64,000 nucleotides of DNA, taken from the NCBI RefSeq assembly GCF_002080045.1, contig NZ_MUIN01000001.1:256930-320929 (forward strand), given 5' to 3'. The notes under the pieces were generated by a model, which saw only the letters and a list, made by a program, of their open reading frames with translations, searched no databases and was not told where the DNA came from. Source of the DNA: Pseudomonas sp. Bc-h (GTDB lineage: Bacteria > Pseudomonadota > Gammaproteobacteria > Pseudomonadales > Pseudomonadaceae). The position numbers and the translations under genes are program-made. The number at the start of each line of letters is the position of its first letter. Position 1 is the stretch's first letter. Below, in pieces: positions 16,901 through 25,607 of the stretch.

Positions 16901-19900
16901 AGGCAAGAATGTACGCGCTGGCATCCTCTGGAGAGTCACCGGTGAGTGCCTGAAGTGCCTTGAAGTTGAAATGCAGCGACAGCGCCACGCCGACGGCAAA
17001 GCTCGCGGGCGGGAAGGGCAGGGTCAATGCCACTGCGATGATTTCGACGCTGTTCCAGATCAGGTTGCTCAGCATGTCGTGGCGACCGGTTGTGGTTTCA
17101 TCCACGTCACGCAACTTGCGCTCGATCGGGCGGTTGAAGCAGGTTTGCGCGAAATCAGCGATCGAGTCCCTCGGAATGAACGGTGCCTTGTGGGCATTAC
17201 CGTCCTTCATGTCCCTCAAGAAGAACGACAGGACTCGGCGAGCCTTGATCCTGCAGCGATCCTTGTAATAGTCGATCATGCCTGGGCGTCTGAGGGACTC
17301 GGTGAACGAGCTGAACAGGCGGAATTCGACCCCGTCGGGAGCTTGAGGGGTGTAGAGCAATGGAGAAAGCCGGTTCTCGGCGGCCAGCAGGACAAAGCAC
17401 CCCTGAACGGTTTCAACATGAATCAAGTTGGTGTCTGGAATCACTAACTGATCGAGCAATTCCACGCGACTGGCAATGAAGGGTTTGTCGATGTGGATCT
17501 GCAAGGGGTAGATCGGGAATCGCCTGCGTAGATCGGTATCCTCCTGGTGGACATTGCTGACAGCCTTCTCCAGCCACTGGTATTGCAGCCCGTCGATATG
17601 CCCCTTCAACAGGCTGCGTAGAGCGGCTGCCTGCATCTGCAGGCGTTTGATCGCCGTACTGGTCTGGCGACGATATTGGTAGCCGGTGGAGTCGGGATTG
17701 AGCAGGGTGCTCCTGATCAAGCTGATGTAGCCATCGGCGAGCCACTTGCCGCGTACGGAGCCTGCGACTGACTCCGGCGTCAGGCTGCTCAGGTCAACGC
17801 CTTCCGGTCCTCTGAATGTCGCCACGGTGTCGGCGGTCGGTGTGATGAAACCAAGGCTGTCGTCATAACCGTTGCGGATCATCTGGGTGTAAGTGAGGGT
17901 TTCGCGCTCGGAGGTGATGATGATTTGATCGGGATTTACAGTTCCCGTCGGCACCTTCAGCAACTGACAGATCTTCTCGCTGGCGCGCCGGTGTACATAG
18001 CTCTCGAACTCCTCGACCCTGGTGTGCGTCTGATTCTCGTAGTGTTTGATGCCCTCTATTGCAGCGTCTTCAAGCGCCACGAGCGTCTGGCGTTGTAATT
18101 CGCTCCCCTGCAGATACCAGTCTGGGGTATGAGTCTCGTGGTTGGAGACGATGACCTTTATCAATTCGGCAACGAACGTGCGCAGGCTCGTGTCGAAACT
18201 GTCCATTGAAACGAACTGGAGAAAACCGGGCTCGGGGTGCGGCTTTTTATTCAGTGCCCCGAGGGTCTGGTCGAGCCGGGAACGATTGGGGGCCCTGAGC
18301 TGTTGCACGAGGTAGTCGGTCATTTCGGGAATGGCCGTCCATCCCACCAGCTCATGCAGCAACTGAGTTTCGTTGTGGAAAGCCTGGAATTGTCGGTCGC
18401 GAGGTGCGTGCGACGTGAACATGATCAGCCGTTGCAATTGCCCCTGTGGGCTCTCCTTTCTGAACACCAGAATGCGACCCAGGACGTCGTTGCCGTGAAT
18501 GTTCAAGTGTTGGACGCTCAAGACGCCATCACTGCGGGCGGGGGCGTTTCCAGCAATGGTTTCGATAACGTCGAAATCCTCAGGGGATATATGCCCCTGC
18601 ATCTTTGCCGCACACGCCTGCTCGGATATCTGTAAGCGCAGCAGGTCGCGCATCAGAGTCTGGTTGGCGTCCTTTGCGTAGGCCTCTTTCTGGTAATCGC
18701 CAAATGTCGTTCGCAGCTGCAAATCATCGATCATCGCGGCGAGATATTGCTGGGTGAGGAGAGGGTAGGCGCCAGCTGCCGGTATAGAGTCAACGTCAAT
18801 GGTGGTGTCATTCAGAAATGCCGACCCCGCCTGTTGGTCTCCCGGGTGCAAACCATAAAGTGCCAGTTGCGTCAGGGAGCGCGTGAGGATGTAGGTTTCA
18901 CCGGTCTCAGGCAATCTGCGTCGGGTGCTGATCGTGATGCTTTCGGGGTCGATATCGTAGCCCAAGTCGTTGGCAACCCTGATTTTCACGCTGACCTGCG
19001 CATACTGATCGGCAGAGGTTGCGCCGTTCAATGCACTCGACAGCGCGTCCCGGGCCTGGTCATATCGCTTGAGGCGGTTGGTGTAGGTTTCCAGATCACC
19101 AGGCGATGCGATTTTTATCCAGTGCGGTAAATTCGTGGCGATCTTGCGCTCAATGAGGGCTTGCTCGCGTCGCTCCAGCATGGCCGACGGCGTGAGCAGA
19201 CCCGCCATGCCGATTGCCCCTTCGATTTGCTGTACCTGCTGCTCCGTATCGCTCTTCGAACCATCGCCGCAGAGGTAACAAACATCCTCACGCTGCTTGT
19301 CGGCCTGTCTCCTCAGCGCGTGGCGATAGGGGTTTCCACTGACTTCCTCAAGATGGACGTGGTTTGCAGCGAAGGCATCGATGAACAGTTCCGGATCGTC
19401 AGCGACCGCGAAAAGTGCATCCTGATGGCGTTGGTCGGCATTGATGAGCAGTGCCCGGCGCAGCGTTTTGTCGTTGAGCCATTGCGCCACCGTTGCGGCC
19501 ATGGCATGCGGGGTAGGGAATTCACTCAGACCGCTGCCGGGCAGTGCCAATAAGGTGCGACCGGTTTCGTCGGTCATGACCAGCGCACCCTTGATCTCGA
19601 CCCATGCCTGATCGTGAAGCATCACGTGCAGCGAGGAGGTGCTGACTCGGTGACCTGGGGTCTGGGCCTCAGCCGAGCGGCGGGTCGCCAGGCATCCTGC
19701 GGCGTCAGGCTGCAGGTCGTTCTCATGGGATTTGAGCAGCGCTTCGGCGTGCAGGGATTCTTGCAAACGGGTCGCGAACAGCTTGAAGCGAGGTTCGCCT
19801 GAAGCGGCGGGATCGAGCCAAAATGCGTCGATTCGATGCAGCAGGCCCGATAGCGCCTGCTCGATCCGCGGCGCACTCTGCGCGCTTAGTGCGTCAATCA

Positions 19901-20036
19901 GATCCTGAGGCGCGACAGGGAGTTGCATCAGCTCATTGGAAAGCGTGGTGTTCGAGTCGATCAGACGTTGTAGGGCGGCTTTAGCATCAGCCTGTGTGGT
20001 GCCTGGTATTGCGGATACAGGTGTGAGTGTGTGCAT
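13923..20036 (-). CDS. Giant toxin-like protein, DUF6543/dermonecrotic-type with two C-terminal ChaN/EreA-like domains
   Basis: A 2037-residue protein. The first ~950 residues resemble the large DUF6543 'dermonecrotic toxin' proteins of Pseudomonas. Residues ~990-1065 are hydrophobic (VEIIAVALTLPFPPASFAVG), a possible membrane-insertion region. The C-terminal third holds two related domains, each introduced by an LRxKLxRDA stretch and a Pro-rich linker. They resemble the EreA/ChaN/TIKI fold, which also includes the C2 domain of Pasteurella multocida toxin. Copy 2 keeps both motifs: GEFH at 1739-1742 and GNSH at 1879-1882. Copy 1 has SEGL at 1367-1370 and DEKL at 1515-1518 instead. No signal peptide and no neighbouring immunity or secretion gene are visible. 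The start is ATG 20036 with AGGA upstream. It splits the LPS core cluster in opposite orientation, suggesting insertion. Target and export route are unknown. Confidence 0.85.
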   Translation of the reverse strand: MHTLTPVSAIPGTTQADAKAALQRLIDSNTTLSNELMQLPVAPQDLIDALSAQSAPRIEQALSGLLHRIDAFWLDPAASGEPRFKLFATRLQESLHAEALLKSHENDLQPDAAGCLATRRSAEAQTPGHRVSTSSLHVMLHDQAWVEIKGALVMTDETGRTLLALPGSGLSEFPTPHAMAATVAQWLNDKTLRRALLINADQRHQDALFAVADDPELFIDAFAANHVHLEEVSGNPYRHALRRQADKQREDVCYLCGDGSKSDTEQQVQQIEGAIGMAGLLTPSAMLERREQALIERKIATNLPHWIKIASPGDLETYTNRLKRYDQARDALSSALNGATSADQYAQVSVKIRVANDLGYDIDPESITISTRRRLPETGETYILTRSLTQLALYGLHPGDQQAGSAFLNDTTIDVDSIPAAGAYPLLTQQYLAAMIDDLQLRTTFGDYQKEAYAKDANQTLMRDLLRLQISEQACAAKMQGHISPEDFDVIETIAGNAPARSDGVLSVQHLNIHGNDVLGRILVFRKESPQGQLQRLIMFTSHAPRDRQFQAFHNETQLLHELVGWTAIPEMTDYLVQQLRAPNRSRLDQTLGALNKKPHPEPGFLQFVSMDSFDTSLRTFVAELIKVIVSNHETHTPDWYLQGSELQRQTLVALEDAAIEGIKHYENQTHTRVEEFESYVHRRASEKICQLLKVPTGTVNPDQIIITSERETLTYTQMIRNGYDDSLGFITPTADTVATFRGPEGVDLSSLTPESVAGSVRGKWLADGYISLIRSTLLNPDSTGYQYRRQTSTAIKRLQMQAAALRSLLKGHIDGLQYQWLEKAVSNVHQEDTDLRRRFPIYPLQIHIDKPFIASRVELLDQLVIPDTNLIHVETVQGCFVLLAAENRLSPLLYTPQAPDGVEFRLFSSFTESLRRPGMIDYYKDRCRIKARRVLSFFLRDMKDGNAHKAPFIPRDSIADFAQTCFNRPIERKLRDVDETTTGRHDMLSNLIWNSVEIIAVALTLPFPPASFAVGVALSLHFNFKALQALTGDSPEDASAYILASVLNSAGAAGDFAVGLKGFAGMTRKLARDTKKGALPAALRKPSDLPSQNELYPIKLHDEPFLIGKPNLNGQARVYRGTEVIDNDVRATGHYAARDRNGTWQPLGETSPPTSTPPAADRAVDISLLGLPRMTAGHANGVSLGPGKYYIEMNRLVYQVNYDPSLHCWHIVDPQNPFAFFGRQPVRLDEHGQWQLIERSRLRGGGQDRPSRFLPLEDEAAGGEAAHAGLHEYELPENVQPHMEAILSNQNVDPIGMGMEAVFEVLYTPMRQTYTTLRTKLYRDAATFFAEPPIPPRPSLPAIDAATTVDSFLENAFNHSNGLVLSEGLKSVASKRMLITHMSALAEQRVEVIYLSHLFTDKHVQKLAKYRAKGRNVRAGSREIKEHLKSLNEGALNNQSDRYDYYHVIKEAHRHGIEIRPLSTSTSYPVNVHPVAVAAADNTAAQKMSNFAGHKIISADLAADPSRRWVALLDEKLATTHDEVAGIAELQAAISVHIDDVPAGQATHISPGAGRAGTTNNAAPCDFTIELANPGMARPAAAAMPTELDNALFREMNRHRAVTADASHAGENGFRWDETSGWQRVTPEEWIADTPPTAIQQSLADAAYEMPSGSREVLHDLANFRRRGLDEGYFFSDPEVNSVRDEFFALRRKLHRDARQVISAERPPRPVMPDIGPQTEVSEFIERLYRQTDGMVIGEFHNSIGSKKFIMENLPLLAEQNVKTLYMEHLLVDLHQADLDRFFETGLMSKRLLHDLKQLDRGHQTDPAKIFTFEKLVIQAQRHGIEIRAIDCATSYHLKGIPHTRSTTRQQMMNFFASRTIRRHQEVIGQHKWVALVGNSHSNTYANNIPGLAELEGAIGIRLNDVLPGTSRGIALDTGEHVRLPLSSKTEFLKGDFRIEMEIVQAPVALRPPMPLPLEQRLSKAGMFVTEMEPGNQHVIIHRSRTLELHRTPVRINAAGKVYVDRPTWAGVHMQRYEDIDALIQALEEINLTRVA

Positions 20037-20374
20037 GAAGTCGTGATTCCTGATTGGCCCTGTTTAACAAGGGCGGCTATGGCACGGGAGGGCCCGTGCG
20101 TTCCAAGGGTCAATCAATCACGACGCAGCCAGGACAAGGGGGTAGATATGTATTGCCGAAGCTTGGGCGAAAAAGGTGACAATGGTTCTTGGTAGCAGGC
20201 TTCGCTCACCTTACGGGCCAAGGTGTCGGGCAGAGCCGTTTTATTCGGCCAGCGCCATATCGCCCGTCATTACGCTATAATCCCGCCCTTTAGCTGCCGG
20301 CCGCACTTGCGCCAGGCACACCTTATTTATCAGGCGCACGACGCCTGCCTGCAGACTTAAGAGGCTAGACCCTA
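20037..20374. promoter_or_regulatory. Divergent control region between the toxin-like gene and the core carbamoyltransferase
   Basis: This 338-nt non-coding gap serves two divergent genes. It contains TATAAT at 20276-20281, a good -10 for the carbamoyltransferase gene, although no convincing -35 stands 17 bp before it. A hairpin GCACGGG/CCCGTGC (20082-20099) lies in the toxin leader, and CAGGCG/CGCCTG (20331-20347) lies just upstream of the carbamoyltransferase start. No small gene was seen. Confidence 0.5.
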
Positions 20375-22132
20375 GTGGCATTGACGATCCTTGGCCTGTC
20401 CGGCGCCCTTAGCCATGATCCTTCCGCGGCCCTGTACATCGACGGCAAGCTGGTTGCAGCCGCCGAAGAAGAGCGCTTCGTTCGCGACAAGCATGCAAAG
20501 AACCGCATGCCGTACGAGTCCGCGAAGTTCTGCCTTGAGCAGGCCGGTATCAAACCGTCCGACGTTGATGTGGTGGCCATTCCGTTTGCCCCGATCAGCC
20601 TGTTCGGCGAAGCGCGCTGGCATTACGCCAAGCGCTACTGGTACGCACCGGACCGCGCCCTCGACGCCATCCTGATGGGCAACCGTCGCTACAAACGCTA
20701 TCGCAACAAGATCGTCTGGTGTCTGGAACAACTGGGTTTCGATCCGAAGAAGATCAAGATCGAACCGGTCGAGCACCACCTGGCACACGCTTCCAGCGCC
20801 TACCACTGCTCCGGTTTCAAAGAGAAAACCGCGATCCTCGGGATCGACGGCAAGGGTGAGTACGCCACCACGTTCTTCGGTTATGGCGAAAACGGCAAGA
20901 TCCACAAGATCAAGGAGTTCTTCGATCCGGATTCCCTTGGCGGCCTGTACGGCGCGATCACCGAGTTCCTCGGCTTCGAAATGCTCGATGGCGAGTTCAA
21001 GGTCATGGGCATGGCGCCGTACGGCGACGCCAGCAAGTACGACTTCTCGCGTCTGGCCAGCTTTGAAAACGGCGAGCTGGTGATCAATACCGAGTACGCC
21101 AACGTCATCGGTCTGCGTCGCTATAAAGAGAAAGGCAAGGGCTTCTACTTCTCGCCGAAGCTGATCGAGTGGCTGGGTCCCAAGCGCGAAGGCGACATCG
21201 CCGACGAGCCGTACATCCACTACGCCGCCAGCATGCAGGCGCTGTTCGAGAAGCTGGCGCTGCAGATGATGGATCACTATCTGGGTGACATCCTCAAGGA
21301 AACCGGCAAGATCGCCTTCGCAGGCGGCTGCGCGCTGAACGTCAAACTGAACCAGAAAATAATCGCCCGTCCGGAAGTCAAAGAGCTGTTCGTGCAGCCG
21401 GCCTCCGGTGACGCCGGTACTGCAGTCGGCGCGGCCGCCTACGTTTCCCACGCCCGTGGCGTGCCGGTCGAGAAGATGGAGCACGTCTACCTCGGCCCGT
21501 CGTACAGCAACGAAGACGTGATCGCGGCCTGTGCCCGTCACCCGAGCCAGCCAACCTGGCGCAAGCTCGAAAACATGCCGGAGCAGATCGCGAAGATCAT
21601 GGTCGACGGCAACCCGGTGGCCTGGTTCCAGGGACGCATGGAATTCGGCCCGCGCGCCCTGGGTGGTCGTTCGATCATCGGCTGCCCGAGCGTGGCTGGC
21701 GTAGCCGACCGCATCAACCACCAGATCAAGTTCCGCGAGCGCTGGAGGCCTTTCTGCCCGTCGATGCTCGACACCGTCGCGCCGCAGATGATCAAGATTG
21801 ATCACCCGGCACCCTTCATGACCTTCACCTTCGAAGTCGCCGAAGAGTGGAAGACCCGCGTGCCGGAAGTCGTCCATGAAGACGGCACTTCCCGTGCCCA
21901 AGTGCTCAAGCGCGAATACAACCCGCGCTACTACGACATGATGAAGGCGCTGGAAAACCTGACTGGCAACGGCGTTTCGCTGAACACATCCCTTAACCGT
22001 CGTGGCGAACCGATGATCTGTTCGCCGACCGATGCGTTGAACATGTTCTTCGGTTCGGATCTGCAGTACCTGATCATGGAAGACATTCTGGTGGTCAAAG
22101 ACGGCGCGGATACCTATGACACGCTCGGCTGA
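20375..22132 (+). CDS. LPS core carbamoyltransferase (NodU/CmcH family, PA5005/WapO-like)
   Basis: Transfers a carbamoyl group from carbamoyl phosphate; in P. aeruginosa the enzyme at this locus is held responsible for 7-O-carbamoylation of heptose. The 585-residue protein has the NodU/CmcH layout. The N-terminal part has the metal-binding HHLAHASSAY and ILGIDGKGEY stretches, and the C-terminal carbamoyltransferase domain has GPRALGGRSIIGCP near residues 425-440. The start is GTG 20375, reading MALTILGLSG. wapH overlaps its end by 17 nt. It restarts the core cluster after the toxin-like gene. Confidence 0.93.
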   Translation: MALTILGLSGALSHDPSAALYIDGKLVAAAEEERFVRDKHAKNRMPYESAKFCLEQAGIKPSDVDVVAIPFAPISLFGEARWHYAKRYWYAPDRALDAILMGNRRYKRYRNKIVWCLEQLGFDPKKIKIEPVEHHLAHASSAYHCSGFKEKTAILGIDGKGEYATTFFGYGENGKIHKIKEFFDPDSLGGLYGAITEFLGFEMLDGEFKVMGMAPYGDASKYDFSRLASFENGELVINTEYANVIGLRRYKEKGKGFYFSPKLIEWLGPKREGDIADEPYIHYAASMQALFEKLALQMMDHYLGDILKETGKIAFAGGCALNVKLNQKIIARPEVKELFVQPASGDAGTAVGAAAYVSHARGVPVEKMEHVYLGPSYSNEDVIAACARHPSQPTWRKLENMPEQIAKIMVDGNPVAWFQGRMEFGPRALGGRSIIGCPSVAGVADRINHQIKFRERWRPFCPSMLDTVAPQMIKIDHPAPFMTFTFEVAEEWKTRVPEVVHEDGTSRAQVLKREYNPRYYDMMKALENLTGNGVSLNTSLNRRGEPMICSPTDALNMFFGSDLQYLIMEDILVVKDGADTYDTLG

Positions 22133-23246
22133 GCGGCATGTGTTGCAGTTCTGCCACGGCTATGACGGGCCGTTTCTCGACTGCGCTCGTCAGTACGCCA
22201 GCCTCTTCGCAGGCAAGGGATATCGGGTTACCACGGTATTCCTGACCGGCGCGGCCGACCCGGACGTGGCCAACGGCTGCGCTTTGGACGAAGTGCTGTT
22301 CATGGAGTACAGCTCGAAGGCCATTCGTGGCCTGAAGCTGGGCGCCATCCGCGATCTGCGCAAGATCGCCGCATCCCGCAATTTCGTGTTCTGCATCGCC
22401 CACCGTTTCAAGCCGATCTACATCGCATTGCTGGCAACCCGCTTGCCGGTCATTGGTGTACATCACGCCTTCGGCGACTATGAGCGCCGCAGCCGCAAAC
22501 TGTTCGCCCACCTGTTCCGCATGCGCCTGAGTTTGCTCGGCGTGTCGGACGCGGTGCGCGACGACATGCGCAAATGCCTGCCGAAGTGGCCGACCGGGCG
22601 CATTCAGACGCTCTACAACCGCATCGACGTCGAGTCGCTCGCCGCCACGCAGGTGCCGCGCGAACAGGCACGCGAAGCATTGGGTCTGGCGCAGGACAGC
22701 TGGATCGTCGGCAACGTCGGGCGTCTGCACCCAGACAAGGATCAGGCCACCCTGTTGCGTGGGTTCGCCGAGGCATTGCCCAAACTTCCGGCCAACAGTC
22801 AATTGGTGATCCTGGGCAAAGGCCGGCTGGAGCAGCATCTCAAAGAGCTGGCGATGGAGCTGGGCATTGGCCAACAGGTCTTGCTGTTGGGGCAGGTCCC
22901 GCAGGCCAGCCGTTATTACAAGGCCTTCGATGCTTTTGCCTTGAGCTCCGATCACGAACCCTTCGGCATGGTGTTGCTGGAGGCCATGGTCGCCGGCGTG
23001 CCGTTGATTGCAACCTCAGCGGGTGGCGCGAAGGAAGTGGTCGAAGGTGTGGGTATTCTCTTCCCGCTGGGCGACGCTGAACACCTGGCTCAAGGGCTGG
23101 TTCATCTGTCGCGGCTTGATGACGAACAGCGTCAGTCCTGCGCCGACATGATGCTGGTGCGCCTGCGTGAGCGCTTCTCCGACGAGGCGGTGCGCAACGT
23201 GTTCTGGCGTCTGCCGCAAGTCACTGACCTGACTGCGGAGTCCTGA
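22116..23246 (+). CDS. wapH: Core glycosyltransferase, GT4 (WapH-like)
   Basis: A 376-residue GT4 glycosyltransferase expected to add a sugar to the outer core on the cytoplasmic face. Two Rossmann-like halves are visible. GNVGRLHPDKDQ near residue 205 marks the start of the donor half, and SSDHEPFGMVLLEAMVAG near 275-292 holds the EX7E-type motif. Its position matches PAO1 WapH (PA5004). The start ATG 22116 lies within the end of the carbamoyltransferase gene; an in-frame GTG at 22140 is an alternative. mig-14 overlaps its stop by one base. Confidence 0.9.
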   Translation: MTRSAERHVLQFCHGYDGPFLDCARQYASLFAGKGYRVTTVFLTGAADPDVANGCALDEVLFMEYSSKAIRGLKLGAIRDLRKIAASRNFVFCIAHRFKPIYIALLATRLPVIGVHHAFGDYERRSRKLFAHLFRMRLSLLGVSDAVRDDMRKCLPKWPTGRIQTLYNRIDVESLAATQVPREQAREALGLAQDSWIVGNVGRLHPDKDQATLLRGFAEALPKLPANSQLVILGKGRLEQHLKELAMELGIGQQVLLLGQVPQASRYYKAFDAFALSSDHEPFGMVLLEAMVAGVPLIATSAGGAKEVVEGVGILFPLGDAEHLAQGLVHLSRLDDEQRQSCADMMLVRLRERFSDEAVRNVFWRLPQVTDLTAES

Positions 23247-24142
23247 TGCTCAATCGTTTGCAAGCCTGGCGTGAACGTGGCTGGACGCAGATCGATGCGT
23301 CTGCCTATCAGCAAGCCTGGCAGCGTTTTGGCGGCAGCGTCGCGACGCATCCTCTGGTCATCGACCGTCTCGCGGGCCTTGCTGGAATCCCTGTGCGGTA
23401 TCTGGGATGGCAACACAATGCCGAGCTGAAAGCCGCGATCCCGACGTGGGGGCGCTCGCTCGCTTTGTCGAAGGACGTGCTCAAACGTCACGGCAAGAAA
23501 GGCCTTTTCGACCTGGGCAACGCCGAGTTGATCCTGCCGGCTGCTGCTGACGCTCAAGTTCCATTGCGTCATGGCGGGCGGTACCTCTCGGAACTCAATC
23601 AGGGCCGAATCGCCACCCTCAAACCGCAGGCCGAGTCGCTGGCCATGGCGCGTCCACCGGAAGACCTGTCGAAGAAATTCCGCTACAACCAGCGGCGTGA
23701 ACTACGTCTGCTCGAAGAAGCCGGGGGCGTCGTTCGCCCGATCACCGACTTCAGCAGTGCCGAAATTGCTCGCATGTATTGCGATCTGTTCCAGCGTCGC
23801 TGGGGCTTTGCTGCCACTGGCGCCGAGCGCATGGCCGATGTCGTCGAGCTGCTGCGCGAGCTGTTGATTGGTTCGGTGATCTTTCTCAACGAAGCGCCGA
23901 TTGCCATTCAGTTGGTGTATCGCGTCGAGGCGCCGGAGTGGATCAGCATCGAATACATCAACGGCGGTGTTGACCCCGAAACCAGGGACTTCAGCCCCGG
24001 CAGCGTGTTGAGCTTCCTCAATACACAAAGCGCCTGGGAAGAAGCGCGGGTGTTGGGCAAGCCGTTGCGTTTCTCTTTCGGTCGCGCCGATCGTGAATAC
24101 AAGGATCGTTGGTGCAACCCCGTTCCGGTGTTTCAGGTTTGA
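23246..24142 (+). CDS. mig-14: Mig-14 family antimicrobial-peptide-resistance protein
   Basis: A 298-residue member of the Mig-14 family, which in Salmonella and P. aeruginosa (PA5003) supports resistance to cationic antimicrobial peptides and is linked to the inner membrane and LPS. The sequence has the GNAT/FemAB-like character of the family, with LSKKFRYNQRRELRLLEEAG near residues 140-160 and GSVLSFLNTQSAWEEA toward the end. The start ATG 23246 overlaps the previous stop. The end overlaps the TTG start of the deacetylase gene. The biochemical activity is not established. Confidence 0.9.
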   Translation: MLNRLQAWRERGWTQIDASAYQQAWQRFGGSVATHPLVIDRLAGLAGIPVRYLGWQHNAELKAAIPTWGRSLALSKDVLKRHGKKGLFDLGNAELILPAAADAQVPLRHGGRYLSELNQGRIATLKPQAESLAMARPPEDLSKKFRYNQRRELRLLEEAGGVVRPITDFSSAEIARMYCDLFQRRWGFAATGAERMADVVELLRELLIGSVIFLNEAPIAIQLVYRVEAPEWISIEYINGGVDPETRDFSPGSVLSFLNTQSAWEEARVLGKPLRFSFGRADREYKDRWCNPVPVFQV

Positions 24143-25548
24143 GCCGCAAACAGGAATTACTCAAACGCCACCGCCGCAACAAGCGCGTGGCGTTGCTCGT
24201 GGCGTTGATCATTCTCGTGCTGCTGGGTGTGCTGGTTGCCTGGTGGCTGCCATGGGTGCTGGCTGTGTTGGGCTGGGTCGCTCACGAAGCCTGGTTTTCG
24301 GATCATCTGTTTTATTCGCCAGGCGACGATTACCAATACCAACTCCCTGCGCAGAACGAAGTGCACGGCGTGACACTGCGAGGCGATCTGCTGCACCTCG
24401 ATCAGCCCTTGGCTCTAGATGGCTCAGAGACGCTGGTGCTGGCGATCACGATCAAGAGCTCGTGGCTGGGCCGTTTTTTCGATCCTTCCATCGAACTGGA
24501 TGGCGAGGGTCTCAGCGACAGCCAGGCGTTCGAACGTGGGGTCAAAGGCCTGCGATACCTTAATCTCACCGGACTGGGAACGGCGTTGAGTTCCGGTACT
24601 TTGCGCATTCGCGGTCGTGCCTGCACGGTCCATGGGCAGCCGCGTCTGTGGGCGTTCCGCCACGCCGATGCCCGCCGCCAGCGAGTGATGGTGATTGCTC
24701 CGCACGCCGACGACGCCGAGCTCGCGGCCTTCGGTCTGTACAGCCAGGCCGACGAAAGCTGGATCGTCACCCTGACCGCAGGCGAGATCGAAGCCGAACA
24801 CTATCAGCGGATGGGCATGAATCGCGCCGACGCTGCGCGTACCAAAGGTCGACTGCGCGCCTGGGACAGCATTACGGTGCCGCGTTGGGCCGGTGTTCCA
24901 GAGACCCATTGTATTCAGTTGGGCTATTTCTGCCTGCAGCTGCCCGCGATGCAGGCCGCGCCCGCCCAGCCGATTGCCTCCCGGGAGGCCGACCTGAGCG
25001 ATACACGGCTGTTCCGTCAATTCAACACGATGGGCCTGCCGGGGGACGTCGACGGTGCGCCGACCTGGAACAACCTGATCGCCGATTTGCGAGCATTGTT
25101 GTTGCACGCCCGACCACAGGTGCTGGTAATGCCCCACGGCACTATTGATCCACACCCGGATCATATTTGCTCGCAGGCTGCGGTTTTCGAAGCATTGCAG
25201 GGGTTGGAATGGCAACCGGAAGTCGTGCTCGGCTACGCCAATCATTTGCATGACAATGATCGCTGGCCAATGGGAAATGCCTACAGTGGCGTGGCCTTGC
25301 CGCCGGTATTCGACGCTTCGCAGGCCTTGGTGCCCTACAGCGTCGAACTCAATACAGAACAACAGCGAGACAAGGCCATGGCCTTGGGTATGATGCATGA
25401 CCTGCAGCCGCCAGCTCCGCTGAAGCGTCGAGTGCGGCGATGGCTGCAGAAGGTGCTGGCGGGTCGTCGCTGGCCCGCCGAAGGTGAAAACGAATTTTTC
25501 AGAAAGGCCGTGCGTCGTCACGAACTGTTCTGGCGCAGGGAGCTCTGA
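24139..25548 (+). CDS. dnpA: PIG-L family de-N-acetylase (DnpA-like)
   Basis: Zinc-dependent LmbE/PIG-L deacetylase expected to remove an acetyl group from a core hexosamine; the PAO1 homologue PA5002 (DnpA) affects antibiotic tolerance. The 469-residue protein has a membrane helix at about residues 12-45. The metal motif HADDAE lies at residues 189-194 and HGTIDPHPDH near 334. The start was set at TTG 24139, overlapping the mig-14 stop, because the following SRKQELLKRHRRNKR looks like the family N-terminus; TTG 24109 and GTG 24112 are in-frame alternatives. Its C-terminal tail is basic. Confidence 0.88.
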   Translation: MSRKQELLKRHRRNKRVALLVALIILVLLGVLVAWWLPWVLAVLGWVAHEAWFSDHLFYSPGDDYQYQLPAQNEVHGVTLRGDLLHLDQPLALDGSETLVLAITIKSSWLGRFFDPSIELDGEGLSDSQAFERGVKGLRYLNLTGLGTALSSGTLRIRGRACTVHGQPRLWAFRHADARRQRVMVIAPHADDAELAAFGLYSQADESWIVTLTAGEIEAEHYQRMGMNRADAARTKGRLRAWDSITVPRWAGVPETHCIQLGYFCLQLPAMQAAPAQPIASREADLSDTRLFRQFNTMGLPGDVDGAPTWNNLIADLRALLLHARPQVLVMPHGTIDPHPDHICSQAAVFEALQGLEWQPEVVLGYANHLHDNDRWPMGNAYSGVALPPVFDASQALVPYSVELNTEQQRDKAMALGMMHDLQPPAPLKRRVRRWLQKVLAGRRWPAEGENEFFRKAVRRHELFWRREL

Positions 25549-25607
25549 TCGCCCCCAACCCCGTGGTTGGGAGGCCGGGCTGTGATCTGGTTTTATTAAG
25601 GAAGCCC

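Noticed and set aside
20372..21901. 509-codon minus-strand open frame opposite the carbamoyltransferase gene
   Set aside because: Antisense shadow. The plus-strand reading is a complete, recognisable NodU/CmcH-type enzyme.
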